Below, piece by piece: positions 50,930 through 59,080 of a stretch of 64,000 bases of DNA (the first letter of the stretch is position 1; every line of letters begins with the position of its first letter). The stretch spans positions 2,395,001-2,459,000 of the forward strand of contig NZ_CP034448.1 of NCBI RefSeq assembly GCF_003952465.1. The letters are read 5' to 3'. Source of the stretch: Mesorhizobium sp. M1B.F.Ca.ET.045.04.1.1. GTDB lineage: Bacteria > Pseudomonadota > Alphaproteobacteria > Rhizobiales > Rhizobiaceae. The notes under the pieces are model-generated. The model saw only the letters and a list, made by a program, of their open reading frames with translations, searched no databases and was not told the origin of the DNA. The translations under genes and the position numbers were made by a program.

Positions 50930-50959
50930 AAAAAAGGACGGCAGCTCGCGCCGCCGTCC
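50930..50959 (-). terminator. terminator of omp10-like gene
   Basis: On the minus strand GGACGGC (50959-50953) pairs with GCCGTCC (50942-50936) and is followed by six T residues (the A run before 50936 on the plus strand). It lies about 27 bp after the lipoprotein stop. Confidence 0.82.
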
Positions 50960-50985
50960 CGCATCATTTCGATATTTCGTAGACC

Positions 50986-51357
50986 TTAAGCCCGGCGCGT
51001 CAGCACGAAGTTCTGGCCGCTGGCGCTGGTGCAGTTGAGCTGGCTGGTCGAGACCATCAGGCAGTTGAAGCTGACCGGCGTCTGGCGGATCAGCGAGGTG
51101 CCGTGAATCTCGACCGAGGTCGGGCCGGTCAGGGTGTAGCTGCCCTCGGACAGCTTCTGGCCGGTGTCGGTCGCGACGGTGGTGAAGCTGCCGGCGGCGA
51201 AGGTCGACAGTCCGGTGCCCTTGGCGTCGATCCAGTTGCCCTCGACGCCCTTGGGCGCGGCCGCGATCGGTTCGGAGGGGCCGGTGGTGGTGCAGGCGGC
51301 AGCGGCCAGAAGGCTTGCCGCGGCGCCTGCCGAAAGCAATTTGCGCGCAATGGTCAT
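50986..51357 (-). CDS. omp10: Omp10-like outer-membrane lipoprotein
   Basis: This 123-residue lipoprotein has its lipobox at AAAC (Cys about residue 22). The mature domain GVEGNWIDAKGTG to LNCTSASGQNFVLTRR aligns by eye with Brucella Omp10, including TDTGQKLSEGSYTLTGPTSVEI and the two Cys (FNCLM and LNCTS) that probably form a disulphide. Omp10 is a surface-exposed lipoprotein of Rhizobiales related to the protease-inhibitor (Inh) fold. The ATG at 51357 has AGAGGAC upstream; the longer frame is not conserved. It is monocistronic with its own terminator. Confidence 0.85.
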   Translation of the reverse strand: MTIARKLLSAGAAASLLAAAACTTTGPSEPIAAAPKGVEGNWIDAKGTGLSTFAAGSFTTVATDTGQKLSEGSYTLTGPTSVEIHGTSLIRQTPVSFNCLMVSTSQLNCTSASGQNFVLTRRA

Positions 51358-51432
51358 ATGAAAGTCCTCTCCTCTCGCATCGGCCCGAAAATCGATCCGA
51401 TTTTCGGAAAGCACGATGCGTCCATTCAAGTG

Positions 51433-51476
51433 CTAGAGCGTACTTGATGCGTCCGACTGGACGCATGCCGCTCTAG
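51433..51476. repeat. nested palindrome (module-A-like repeat)
   Basis: CTAGAGCG (51433-51440) pairs with CGCTCTAG (51469-51476), and inside it ATGCGTCC (51447-51454) pairs with GGACGCAT (51459-51466). The outer arms match module A of the composite repeats at 5868 and 36968. Confidence 0.65.
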
Positions 51477-51488
51477 GCCGCTTCATTT

Positions 51489-51513
51489 CAATCGCCCGAT
51501 TTCCGGGCGATTG
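51489..51513 (-). terminator. hairpin after homospermidine synthase gene
   Basis: CAATCGCCCG and CGGGCGATTG form a perfect 10-bp stem with a 5-nt loop, 30 bp after the hss stop. No T run follows, so termination is uncertain. Confidence 0.5.
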
Positions 51514-51542
51514 CAAGGTGGAGACGGCGGTAGACGCGGCTG

Positions 51543-52988
51543 CTATCGCACGAGGATGTTGCGGAACTGCCACGGGTCGTCCTTGTCCATATCCTCGGGG
51601 AAAAGGCCGGGGCGGTGATCGAGCGGCGTCCAGTCGGTGTAATAGCCCCTGACCGGCCCGAGATAGGGCATCTGCACTTCCAGGCAGCGCTTGTAGTCCA
51701 TCTCGTCGGACTCGACGATGCCGGCAGCCGGATTCTCGAGCGCCCAGACCATGCCGGCGAGCACCGCCGAAGTCACCTGCAGGCCGGTGGCGTTCTGGTA
51801 AGGCGCGAGCTTGCGCGCCTCGGCCAGCGACAGCTGCGAGCCGTACCAGTAGGCGTTCTTGTCGTGGCCGTAGAGCAGCACGCCGAGCTCGTCGACCCCG
51901 TCGACCAGCTCGTTCTCGTCGAGCACATGATGGACGGGCTGCGCCTTGCCGGCGGCGCCGAACATCTCATGCAGCGACAGCACGGCGTCGTTGCAGGGAT
52001 GGTAGGCATAGTGGCAGGTCGGGCGATACTGCACCTTGCCCTTCTTGCCGCGCACGGTGAAGAAGTCGGCGATCGAGATCGCCTCGTTGTGCGTCACCAG
52101 GAAGCCATATTGCTCACCGGGCGTCGGGCACCAGCTGCGCACGCGCGTGTTGGCGCCAGGCTGCTCCAGATAGATCGCTGCCTGCGAGCCGTTCTTGTGC
52201 TTCTTGCCGTTTTTCGGCATCCAGGTCTCATGCGTGCCCCAGCCGAGCTCGGCCGGCTGCAGGCCCTCCGAGATGAAGCCCTCGACCGACCAGGTGTTCC
52301 AGAACACGTCCATCGGCTTCGGTTTCTTCGTGCGCTGGGTATCGCGCTCGGCGATGTGGATGCCCTTGACGCCGGCCTTCTTCATCAGCTTCGCCCAACC
52401 CTCGCGGTCGTGCTCCGCCGGCACAGCAAACTCGAGCCCGAGATCGGTGGCGAGGTTGACCAGCGCCTGCTTGACGAGCCAGGAGACCATGCCGGGATTG
52501 GCGCCGCAGCAGGAGATCGCGGTGGTGCCGCCCGGGTTCTTCTCCTTCTCCTGGCGGACGCTCTCGCGCAGCGCATAGTTGGTGCGCGAGGCATTGTCGG
52601 CCTTTTCGTCGAAATAGAAGCCGAGCCACGGCTCGACGACGGTGTCGATGTAGAGCACGCCGAGCTTGCGGCAGAGCTTCATCAATTCGAGCGAGGAGGT
52701 GTCGACCGACAGGTTGACGCAAACGCCCTGGCCGGCGCCATTGGTCAGAAGCGGGGTCAGAAGCTTCTTGTAGTTCTTCTTGGTCACCGCATCCTGCATG
52801 AAGGTGATGCCGCGCTCGTCGAGCAGCTTGCGGTCGGCGTCGCGCGGGTCGATGACCGTCATGCGCGACTTGTCGAACTTGAAATGGCGTTCGATCAGCG
52901 GCAGCGTTCCCCGTCCGATCGAGCCAAAGCCGATCATCACGACAGGGCCGGTGATTTCACCGTAAACGGGCCAGTTTTCATTCGCCAT
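51543..52988 (-). CDS. hss: homospermidine synthase
   Basis: This 481-residue NAD+-dependent enzyme joins putrescine units into sym-homospermidine, the major long polyamine in many rhizobia. The cofactor motif is MIGFGSIGRG near residues 18-27, followed by VIDPRDADRKLL. The blocks NLSVDTSSLELM, EPWLGFYFD, ISCCGANPGMVSWLVKQAL and CHYAYHPCNDAVLSLHEMFG are those of the bacterial enzyme. The length matches the family. The ATG at 52988 (MANENWP) fits the conserved start. A terminator for the upstream DUF3445 gene lies just before it, so this gene probably has its own promoter. Confidence 0.94.
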   Translation of the reverse strand: MANENWPVYGEITGPVVMIGFGSIGRGTLPLIERHFKFDKSRMTVIDPRDADRKLLDERGITFMQDAVTKKNYKKLLTPLLTNGAGQGVCVNLSVDTSSLELMKLCRKLGVLYIDTVVEPWLGFYFDEKADNASRTNYALRESVRQEKEKNPGGTTAISCCGANPGMVSWLVKQALVNLATDLGLEFAVPAEHDREGWAKLMKKAGVKGIHIAERDTQRTKKPKPMDVFWNTWSVEGFISEGLQPAELGWGTHETWMPKNGKKHKNGSQAAIYLEQPGANTRVRSWCPTPGEQYGFLVTHNEAISIADFFTVRGKKGKVQYRPTCHYAYHPCNDAVLSLHEMFGAAGKAQPVHHVLDENELVDGVDELGVLLYGHDKNAYWYGSQLSLAEARKLAPYQNATGLQVTSAVLAGMVWALENPAAGIVESDEMDYKRCLEVQMPYLGPVRGYYTDWTPLDHRPGLFPEDMDKDDPWQFRNILVR

Positions 52989-53015
52989 TTTTTCGGACAC
53001 TCCTTCAAACACATG

Positions 53016-53038
53016 CAAAAACCCGGCGTTCCCGCCGG
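53016..53038 (-). terminator. terminator of DUF3445 gene
   Basis: On the minus strand CCGGCG (53038-53033) pairs with CGCCGG (53028-53023) around GGAA and is followed by GTTTTTGC. It lies about 84 bp after the DUF3445 stop. Confidence 0.75.
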
Positions 53039-53121
53039 ATGGCCAAGCGCTACAACCACAGATCATTGTCATAAACCAGCGAAAAGCGCCAACCGCCGGC
53101 TAAGCCGGGACGGCCACGTGG

Positions 53122-54057
53122 TTAAGCTGCCTCGACCATGCCGGCGAGGAAGGCAACCAGCCGGTCGCGGTCGGCGGTCAGGCCCTTGTAGTCGAGCTGC
53201 GCCTGGTCGAGGGCGTTGAGCTGCTCGGCGAAAGAAGCCGCGAGCGCCGCCTTGTCGGGGTGGCGCGCGAGCACGGCCAGCGGGTCGAGATGGATGCGGA
53301 TGGTGAAGAGAATGTCGCGCGAGACCGGCAGTTTGCGCAGCGTCTGGCGCTCGACACGGATAAAGGCGTGCGCGTTGATATCGCCGTCCGGAAAGCGTGT
53401 CGGGCGGTTGGTGGCGCGGTCGACGCGCTGGATGTTGGAAAGCGGGTGATAGAGCGCGTCGCCCGCCTGGATCGACCAGTTGAAGCGTTCGACCGCCTGA
53501 CCCTGCAGGCCGTCGAACATGCGGTTGATGACTTCGGCCGGCCGCGTGCCGGGGCCGAAGCCGGGCACCGGCGCATGGATTTGCTGCAGCGGCTTGCCGA
53601 ATTTTTCCCGAAGCGACCAGGATGACGGAAAGCACAGCGATCCGGCGGCGAGCCGCCAGCCGCTGTCGTCCCGGCGCATCAGGATCAAATCCTCCTGGAC
53701 CAGCAGCGATGCCCGGACAAGCGGTGCTTCGCGCAATTCGGGAGAGAGTTCGCGGGTCGCTCCGTTGAGGCCGACCACCTCGATAGCTGAGCCATCGCCG
53801 CGATGGCTCTCAGGATGTTTTGCGGGGAGATAGGCGGCGAGAAGGTCGAGCACTTCGCGCTGCGCGTCGCGCGTATCGTATTCCTCGACAAAGACCTTTT
53901 CCGCGATCTCCGCGTAAAGCCGCTGCTTCTCGGCGAGATGCGGCAAGAGGAATTCGTCGACCTCGATCCAGCGATCGAGCTCGAGCGGCTTCAGGCCAAT
54001 GGTGAAGAGCTTGAAGGATCCGTCGTAAGGCGTGTGGGTCGGCTGGCGAATGGTCAT
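53122..54057 (-). CDS. DUF3445 family protein (putative haem-dependent oxidative N-demethylase)
   Basis: This 311-residue protein of the DUF3445 family is proposed to include haem-dependent enzymes that remove N-methyl groups from amines such as dimethylamine. Visible conserved parts are LCFPSSWSLREKFGKPLQQIHAPVPG (about 145-170) and NWSIQAGDALYHP, with INAHAFIRVERQTLRKLP later. The sequence has no signal peptide. It is 37 bp after pabC, so it may be expressed with the pab genes. No other dimethylamine-related genes are near, so the substrate is open. Confidence 0.78.
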   Translation of the reverse strand: MTIRQPTHTPYDGSFKLFTIGLKPLELDRWIEVDEFLLPHLAEKQRLYAEIAEKVFVEEYDTRDAQREVLDLLAAYLPAKHPESHRGDGSAIEVVGLNGATRELSPELREAPLVRASLLVQEDLILMRRDDSGWRLAAGSLCFPSSWSLREKFGKPLQQIHAPVPGFGPGTRPAEVINRMFDGLQGQAVERFNWSIQAGDALYHPLSNIQRVDRATNRPTRFPDGDINAHAFIRVERQTLRKLPVSRDILFTIRIHLDPLAVLARHPDKAALAASFAEQLNALDQAQLDYKGLTADRDRLVAFLAGMVEAA

Positions 54058-54094
54058 GCTTTTATCAAACAGAAAATCTCCGGCGGCTCCCGTG

Positions 54095-54757
54095 TCATTC
54101 CAATTGCGCCGGGATAAGCCCGCGCAGCGAATTGCCGACGAAGATCGCCTTCGCGGATTTTAGATCGTCGAAGGTGTAGATCGCTTCCACGGCGCGGCCT
54201 TCGTCCAGAAGCTCGCCGCGCAATACTCCAGGCAAGAGGCCGCAATCAAGTCTCGGCGTCGCGAGCACGCCGTCGCCAAAGTCGGCGAAGAGATTGGTGA
54301 TGGTGCCTTCGCAGAGTTCGCCGCGCTCATTGGCAAGCAGCACCTCGTCGGCGCGGGTGGCGAGATATTCGGCGCGCGCCCGCTGGTAGGTTTCGCGGCG
54401 GCTGGTCTTGTGGCGCAGCAGCGTGTCGCCGGAATCGAGCCGGACTCGCGCCAACTGCAGGCGCCACGCCTTGCCGGCGGGAAGCGGTTCGTAAGGCTGC
54501 GCGGACGCCGCTGCTTCGCCGTTGCGCCGCAGGGCGAGGCGGGTTCGCAGCACGATCCGCTGCCCGCCGACCGCGCCCGTCAGCACCTCGCCGACCCGTT
54601 GCGGGTCGCAGGCAAAGCCGAGCTCCGCCGCCGAGGCGTAAAGCCGCGCAAGATGGCGGTCGAAGCGCAGGAAGCCCGAGCCAGGCTCCCAGCGCATGGT
54701 CTCGATCAGCTCGAAATCGGCACGGTTCCCGTCGCGAAGCGCGCTTTCAGAAGACAC
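54095..54757 (-). CDS. pabC: aminotransferase class IV, probable 4-amino-4-deoxychorismate lyase
   Basis: This 220-residue PLP enzyme of fold type IV probably releases 4-aminobenzoate and pyruvate from aminodeoxychorismate in folate synthesis. The motifs are FELIETMRW at the N-terminus, LLRHKTSRRETYQRA with the PLP-binding Lys, and DEVLLANERGELCEGTITNLF. It is shorter than stand-alone PabC by some 40 residues. It follows pabB directly; its ATG lies 52 bp inside the pabB reading frame. Translational coupling is likely, or a fused PabB-PabC in an ancestor. Confidence 0.83.
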   Translation of the reverse strand: MSSESALRDGNRADFELIETMRWEPGSGFLRFDRHLARLYASAAELGFACDPQRVGEVLTGAVGGQRIVLRTRLALRRNGEAAASAQPYEPLPAGKAWRLQLARVRLDSGDTLLRHKTSRRETYQRARAEYLATRADEVLLANERGELCEGTITNLFADFGDGVLATPRLDCGLLPGVLRGELLDEGRAVEAIYTFDDLKSAKAIFVGNSLRGLIPAQLE

Positions 54758-55851
54758 TCCCGGTACTCCTCATCGGCTGTCGAATCGAAGACGACGCCGC
54801 CGCCGACATTGTAGACGGCCTCGCCATCGGCAAAGAGCGAGATGGTGCGGATCGCCACCGAAAAGCGCATCCTGCCGCCGGGCGCGACCCAGCCGATGGC
54901 GCCGCAATAGACGTCGCGCGGCACGCCCTCCAGCTCGTGCAGGATCTCCATGGCGCGGATCTTTGGCGCGCCGGTGATCGAGCCGCAGGGAAAGAGCGCG
55001 GCGAAGACCTGGCGGATGCCGATATCCGGCAAGAGCTTCGCCCGCACCCGGCTCACCATCTGGTGCACCGTCGGATAGGTCTCGATGCGGAACAGTTCCG
55101 GCACCTCCAGCGTGCCGACCTCGCTGATCAGCGAGATGTCGTTGCGCAGCAGGTCGACGATCATGCGGTTCTCGGCCTGGTTCTTCTCGTCGTTGCGCAG
55201 AAATGCCTTCAGCCGCGCATCCTCAGCCCTGGTCGCGCCGCGCGGCGCCGTGCCCTTCATCGGATGGGTTTCGATCATGCCTTCGGCGTCGATCTCGAAG
55301 AACAGTTCCGGCGAGCGCGACAACACGATCGGATCGCCAAGCGAGATCAGCGCGCCGTACTTCACCGGCTGGCGTTCGGTCAGCGCGTCGAAGGCGGCGA
55401 GCGGATCGCCGGACCATTGCGCATGGACCGGAAAGGTCAGGTTGCCCTGGTAGCAGTCGCCCTTGCGGATGTGGTCGTGCAGGCGCGCGAAGCGGACGGC
55501 ATAGTCCTCGGCGGACCAGGTTGCCCTGGCGTCGAAGATCGGGCCGTTGCTGACTGGGCCCGGGTTCTGCGGCACCGCCTGCTCGAGCGGCGCGTCGAAG
55601 ACGCCGAGACAGATCAGTGGCGCGCGGCGGCCCTCGGGCAGCAATGGCACCAGCTTCGGCTCGAGCAGATAGCCGGCCTCATAGGAGAAATGGCCTGCCA
55701 GCCATTTGCCGGCGTCGGAGGCCGCCTGTGCCGCCTCGAGCGCCGGCGTGAACTCGTCGGCGCTCAGCGCCGTGATGATCTCAAGCGGCCTGTCGAAGAC
55801 GAGCTGGCGGCCGGTCTCGTCGTTGCGGAAGATTGCGGAAGGCAGGGACAT
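54706..55851 (-). CDS. pabB: aminodeoxychorismate synthase component I
   Basis: This 381-residue chorismate-binding enzyme uses ammonia (from a separate PabA) to convert chorismate into 4-amino-4-deoxychorismate. The C-terminal active-site region includes DCYQGNLTFPV, THPMKGTAPRG, NRMIVDLLRNDI and GSITGAPKIRAMEI, which is the diagnostic set; the substitution pattern (PMKGT) is that of PabB rather than TrpE. The N-terminal part is shorter than in E. coli. The ATG at 55851 fits (MSLPSAIF). It overlaps pabC. Confidence 0.9.
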   Translation of the reverse strand: MSLPSAIFRNDETGRQLVFDRPLEIITALSADEFTPALEAAQAASDAGKWLAGHFSYEAGYLLEPKLVPLLPEGRRAPLICLGVFDAPLEQAVPQNPGPVSNGPIFDARATWSAEDYAVRFARLHDHIRKGDCYQGNLTFPVHAQWSGDPLAAFDALTERQPVKYGALISLGDPIVLSRSPELFFEIDAEGMIETHPMKGTAPRGATRAEDARLKAFLRNDEKNQAENRMIVDLLRNDISLISEVGTLEVPELFRIETYPTVHQMVSRVRAKLLPDIGIRQVFAALFPCGSITGAPKIRAMEILHELEGVPRDVYCGAIGWVAPGGRMRFSVAIRTISLFADGEAVYNVGGGVVFDSTADEEYRECLLKARFATGTVPISS

Positions 55852-55963
55852 AAGCTTTCGGATGCGGTCAATGGCGCCGTCGATCGCTCTATATGGGGGG
55901 CTGTCGGCGCGCAATCGAGAGAGCGGCGTCCATGGACGCAAAGGCGGCTGGAACAAAAGGAAA

Positions 55964-55992
55964 GCGGCGGTGCCCATGACGAGCGCCGCCGC
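55964..55992 (-). terminator. possible terminator after helix-hairpin-helix gene
   Basis: GCGGCGG (55964-55970) and CCGCCGC (55986-55992) can pair around a 15-nt loop, and on the minus strand TTTCCTTTT follows. This is weak compared with the others in the window. Confidence 0.35.
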
Positions 55993-56020
55993 CTGTCATG
56001 TGCCCGAAGGCTGAATGGGA

Positions 56021-56737
56021 TCAGGTGTTGCTTGAGGTTCCAGCCGTCGGGAACTGGCGGGCGAATTCGGCCTCGTTGCCCGAGGCCAGCAATTTCGCCT
56101 GCTCGATCCATTTCTCGCGCGCGATGCGACCGTCGAAATTGAGCACGTCTTCGATCCGCTTGACGTCGGCATCGGTCCAGGCAGCGATCTGGGCGTAAGT
56201 CGTGACGCCCTGACCCTTGAGCAGCTTCTCGTTGACCGGACCGATGCCGATCAGGCGGCGCAGATTGTCGGCCTTGCCGGCAGCCGCCTTGGGAGCGGCG
56301 GCTTTCTTCGGAGCCGTGGCGGCCTTCTTTGGCACAGCCGATTTACCCGCCGGTTTCGGTGCGGCGCTCGTCTTGGCTGCTGCCGGCTTGGTCGCGGCGG
56401 TTTTGGTCGAAGCGGGTTTTGCCGCAGACGATTTCGCCGCGGCCGGCGTCGACATCAAAGCCGCCGGCGCAGGTGCGGCGGCCTTGTCGGCACCGGCCTT
56501 GGCGGGTGCGGAAGGCGCTTCGCGCAGCCGGTTCTCGAGGTCGGCGCGGGCGCGGCCACATGCGTCGAGCTCGCCGCTCAGGCGATTGGTATCGGCGCGC
56601 AACCTGTCGCGTTCGCTCTTCGTGCGGTCGAGGTCGCCGCGCAGGCTGTCGAGCTCGCCGCGCAGGCGGCCCCAGATGAACCAGCCGGCCAAAACACCCA
56701 CAACGAACGCCAGGAGCATGTAGAAGAAAGTGCTCAT
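56021..56737 (-). CDS. membrane-anchored protein with coiled coil, AKP-rich linker and C-terminal helix-hairpin-helix
   Basis: This 238-residue protein begins with a membrane helix (residues 4-21, FFYMLLAFVVGVLAGWFI), then a charged coiled coil (about 25-72, repeating L-x-x-D/R heptads). A low-complexity Ala/Lys/Pro/Thr region follows (about 75-150), then a domain with IGIGPVNEKLLKGQGVTTYAQIAAWTDADVKRIEDVL. That last part is a helix-hairpin-helix fold like that of flap-endonuclease-like or ribosomal-L21-fused proteins in alphaproteobacteria. Helix-hairpin-helix modules usually bind DNA without sequence preference. The role is unknown; it could tether nucleoid to membrane. Confidence 0.75.
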   Translation of the reverse strand: MSTFFYMLLAFVVGVLAGWFIWGRLRGELDSLRGDLDRTKSERDRLRADTNRLSGELDACGRARADLENRLREAPSAPAKAGADKAAAPAPAALMSTPAAAKSSAAKPASTKTAATKPAAAKTSAAPKPAGKSAVPKKAATAPKKAAAPKAAAGKADNLRRLIGIGPVNEKLLKGQGVTTYAQIAAWTDADVKRIEDVLNFDGRIAREKWIEQAKLLASGNEAEFARQFPTAGTSSNT

Positions 56738-57097
56738 TTCCCTCTCCAGTCCGATCGAGCTGCCGCGGCCCGGAATGGCGGGCTTGTCGCAGGGATCGTC
56801 AATCGTTCCGCAGTCGGCGGAACAGCCGCTTCAATCGAGCAGTCGGCGCTTGGCTCTCCTCCGGCTATGGCCGACGGCCGTCATCGCATCCGCCGAAGCG
56901 CCGCCAAGGCCGTCTCTGGCCTTGGCGATGCGTCCGGCTGAGCTTGGGGCGGGACGCTATCATATGGCCTGCGGAAAGCTAATTGAAAAATGCGGCGCAG
57001 AGTTATTGAAGAACAGGTATTTAGGGCAAGAATAGAGCGCCGCGAATATGCGTTTCGGCTAAATTGTTCCGACCCATGCCGCCGCGCGAAACGCCCG
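56738..57097. other. 360-bp gap with one perfect hairpin
   Basis: Between pepF and the helix-hairpin-helix gene I see one 10-bp perfect stem, CGCCAAGGCC (56902-56911) with GGCCTTGGCG (56918-56927). The last 130 bp are A+T-richer. No gene or clear promoter is visible. Confidence 0.45.
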
Positions 57098-58936
57098 TCA
57101 TTTGTCGAGCGCCTCCAACTCGTCGATCAGGGCGCCGATCACGCCAAGGCCGATCTGCCAGAAGGCAGGGTCGGTGGCGTCGAGGCCGAAGGGCGCCAGA
57201 AGCTCCGAGTGATGCTTGGTGCCGCCGGCGCGCAGCATCTCGAAATACTTCTCCTGAAAGCCGCGCTCGGCGTTCTGATAGACGGCATAGAGGGAGTTCA
57301 CCAGGCAGTCGCCGAAGGCATAGGCGTAGACATAGAAGGGCGAGTGGATGAAATGCGGGATGTAGGTCCAGAAGACCTCATAGCCATCGCGCAGCTTGAT
57401 CGCCGGCCCCAGGCTCTCCGCCTGCACCTCCAGCCAGAACTGGCCGAGCCTGTCGGAGGTGAGCTCGCCGTTGCGGCGCTCGGCATGCACCTTGCGCTCG
57501 AACTCGTAGAAGGCGATCTGGCGAACGACGGTGTTGATCATGTCCTCGACCTTCTGGGCGAGCATCGCCTTGCGCTCGCGGCGGTCGGCGGTCTGGTCGA
57601 GCAGCGAGCGGAAGGTCAGCATCTCGCCGAAGACGGAAGCCGTCTCGGCCAGCGTCAACGGCGTCGAGGCCATCAGCGCGCCCTGGCCGGCCGCCAGCAC
57701 CTGGTGCACGCCATGGCCGAGCTCGTGCGCCAGCGTCATCACATCGCGCGGCTTGCCCATGTAGTTGAGCAGCACGTAAGGGTGCGCCGACGGCACGGTC
57801 GGATGGGCGAAGGCGCCAGGCGATTTGCCGGGCCGCACCGGCGCATCGATCCAGCTGCGGTCGAAGAAGGCCCGCGCGATTTCCGCCATGTCGGGCGAAA
57901 AGCGCTGGTAGGCCGACAACACCGTGTCCCTGGCGTCGTCCCAGCGGATCACCGCCTGCGGGGTCTCGGGCAGCGGCGCGTTGCGGTCCCAGTGGTTCAT
58001 CACCTCCATGCCGAGCCAGCGCGCCTTCATCGCATAGTAGCGATGCGACAGGCGCGGATAGGCCTCGCGCACGGCGGCCGCCAGCGCGTCGACCACGCCG
58101 CGTTCGACGCGGTTGGCGAGATGGCGTGAATCGGCGATGTCCTCGAAGCCGCGCCACCGGTCGGAAATCTCCTTGTCCTTGGCGAGCGTGTTGGTGATGA
58201 GGGTGAAGGTCCGCAGGTTCTTGCGAAAGGTCGCGGCGAGCGCCTCGGAGGCGCGGCGGCGCACTTCGCCGTCCGAGTCCTGCAACCGGTTCAGCGCCGG
58301 CTCCAGAGTCAGCTCCTCGCCGTCGACATCGAAGCGCAGGTCGGTCATCGTCTCGTCGAACAGGCGGTTCCAGGCGCCGCGTCCGGTGACCGACTTTTCA
58401 TGGAACAACTGCTCGACCCGATCCTCGAGCTGGTAGGGCTTGTCCTTCCTGAGGTCGAGCACCCACGGACGGTAATGGGCCAAGGTCGCGTCGGCCGCAA
58501 GCGCGGCTTCGATCACCGCGTCGTCGATCAGGTTGAGCTCGAGCGCGAAGAACAAAAGATGCGCGCTGGCATCGGTCATCTTCTCCTGGACGTCGCCATA
58601 GAGCTTGGCGCGCTGCGGATCGGCGGTGTTGCCGGCATAGACCAGCCCGGCATAGGAGACGATGCGGCCGATCAGTTCCTCCAGCGCCTCATAGGCCGTC
58701 AGCGCTTCGCCGAGCCGACCGGCGGCGCCGCGCTCGGCCTCGGCGGCCAACGTGCCCTTCCAGCGGGCCTCGAAGGCAATGGCGTCGCTTGCCGCCCGGG
58801 CGATGTCGCGCTTCAGCTCCGGCGCTTCCATGCCGGAATAGAGATCGGCAAGATTCCATTCCGGTAGATCGCCAAGCTCCGCCGCGCCCTGACCAGACGC
58901 TGGCGCCGCAAGCCGCCGACCAAACATCATGCGCAT
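57098..58936 (-). CDS. pepF: oligoendopeptidase F (M3 metallopeptidase)
   Basis: This 612-residue cytoplasmic zinc peptidase cuts oligopeptides. The active site TLAHELGHGVHQ holds the two His ligands and the catalytic Glu, with the third ligand (Glu) in TLAETASVFGEML downstream. The rest of the C-terminal domain (HFIHSPFYVYAYAFGDCLVNSLY) is typical of the M3B PepF group, as is the all-helical N-terminal half. The ATG at 58936 with GGAAGG seven bases before it is preferred to the TTG at 58957. It is divergent from the NtrC-type regulator. Confidence 0.92.
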   Translation of the reverse strand: MRMMFGRRLAAPASGQGAAELGDLPEWNLADLYSGMEAPELKRDIARAASDAIAFEARWKGTLAAEAERGAAGRLGEALTAYEALEELIGRIVSYAGLVYAGNTADPQRAKLYGDVQEKMTDASAHLLFFALELNLIDDAVIEAALAADATLAHYRPWVLDLRKDKPYQLEDRVEQLFHEKSVTGRGAWNRLFDETMTDLRFDVDGEELTLEPALNRLQDSDGEVRRRASEALAATFRKNLRTFTLITNTLAKDKEISDRWRGFEDIADSRHLANRVERGVVDALAAAVREAYPRLSHRYYAMKARWLGMEVMNHWDRNAPLPETPQAVIRWDDARDTVLSAYQRFSPDMAEIARAFFDRSWIDAPVRPGKSPGAFAHPTVPSAHPYVLLNYMGKPRDVMTLAHELGHGVHQVLAAGQGALMASTPLTLAETASVFGEMLTFRSLLDQTADRRERKAMLAQKVEDMINTVVRQIAFYEFERKVHAERRNGELTSDRLGQFWLEVQAESLGPAIKLRDGYEVFWTYIPHFIHSPFYVYAYAFGDCLVNSLYAVYQNAERGFQEKYFEMLRAGGTKHHSELLAPFGLDATDPAFWQIGLGVIGALIDELEALDK

Positions 58937-59080
58937 CAAAATACCTTCCAGGACCAATGGGAAAGAAGAAGCCGGTCAAATCCTAAGGAATTCGTTCACC
59001 GGGTTTTTTGAAACCTTATTTAGAACCCTGTGCCAAGATGATCCATGGGGATTTCTTAGGGCCGGGCAGCCAACACAGTC

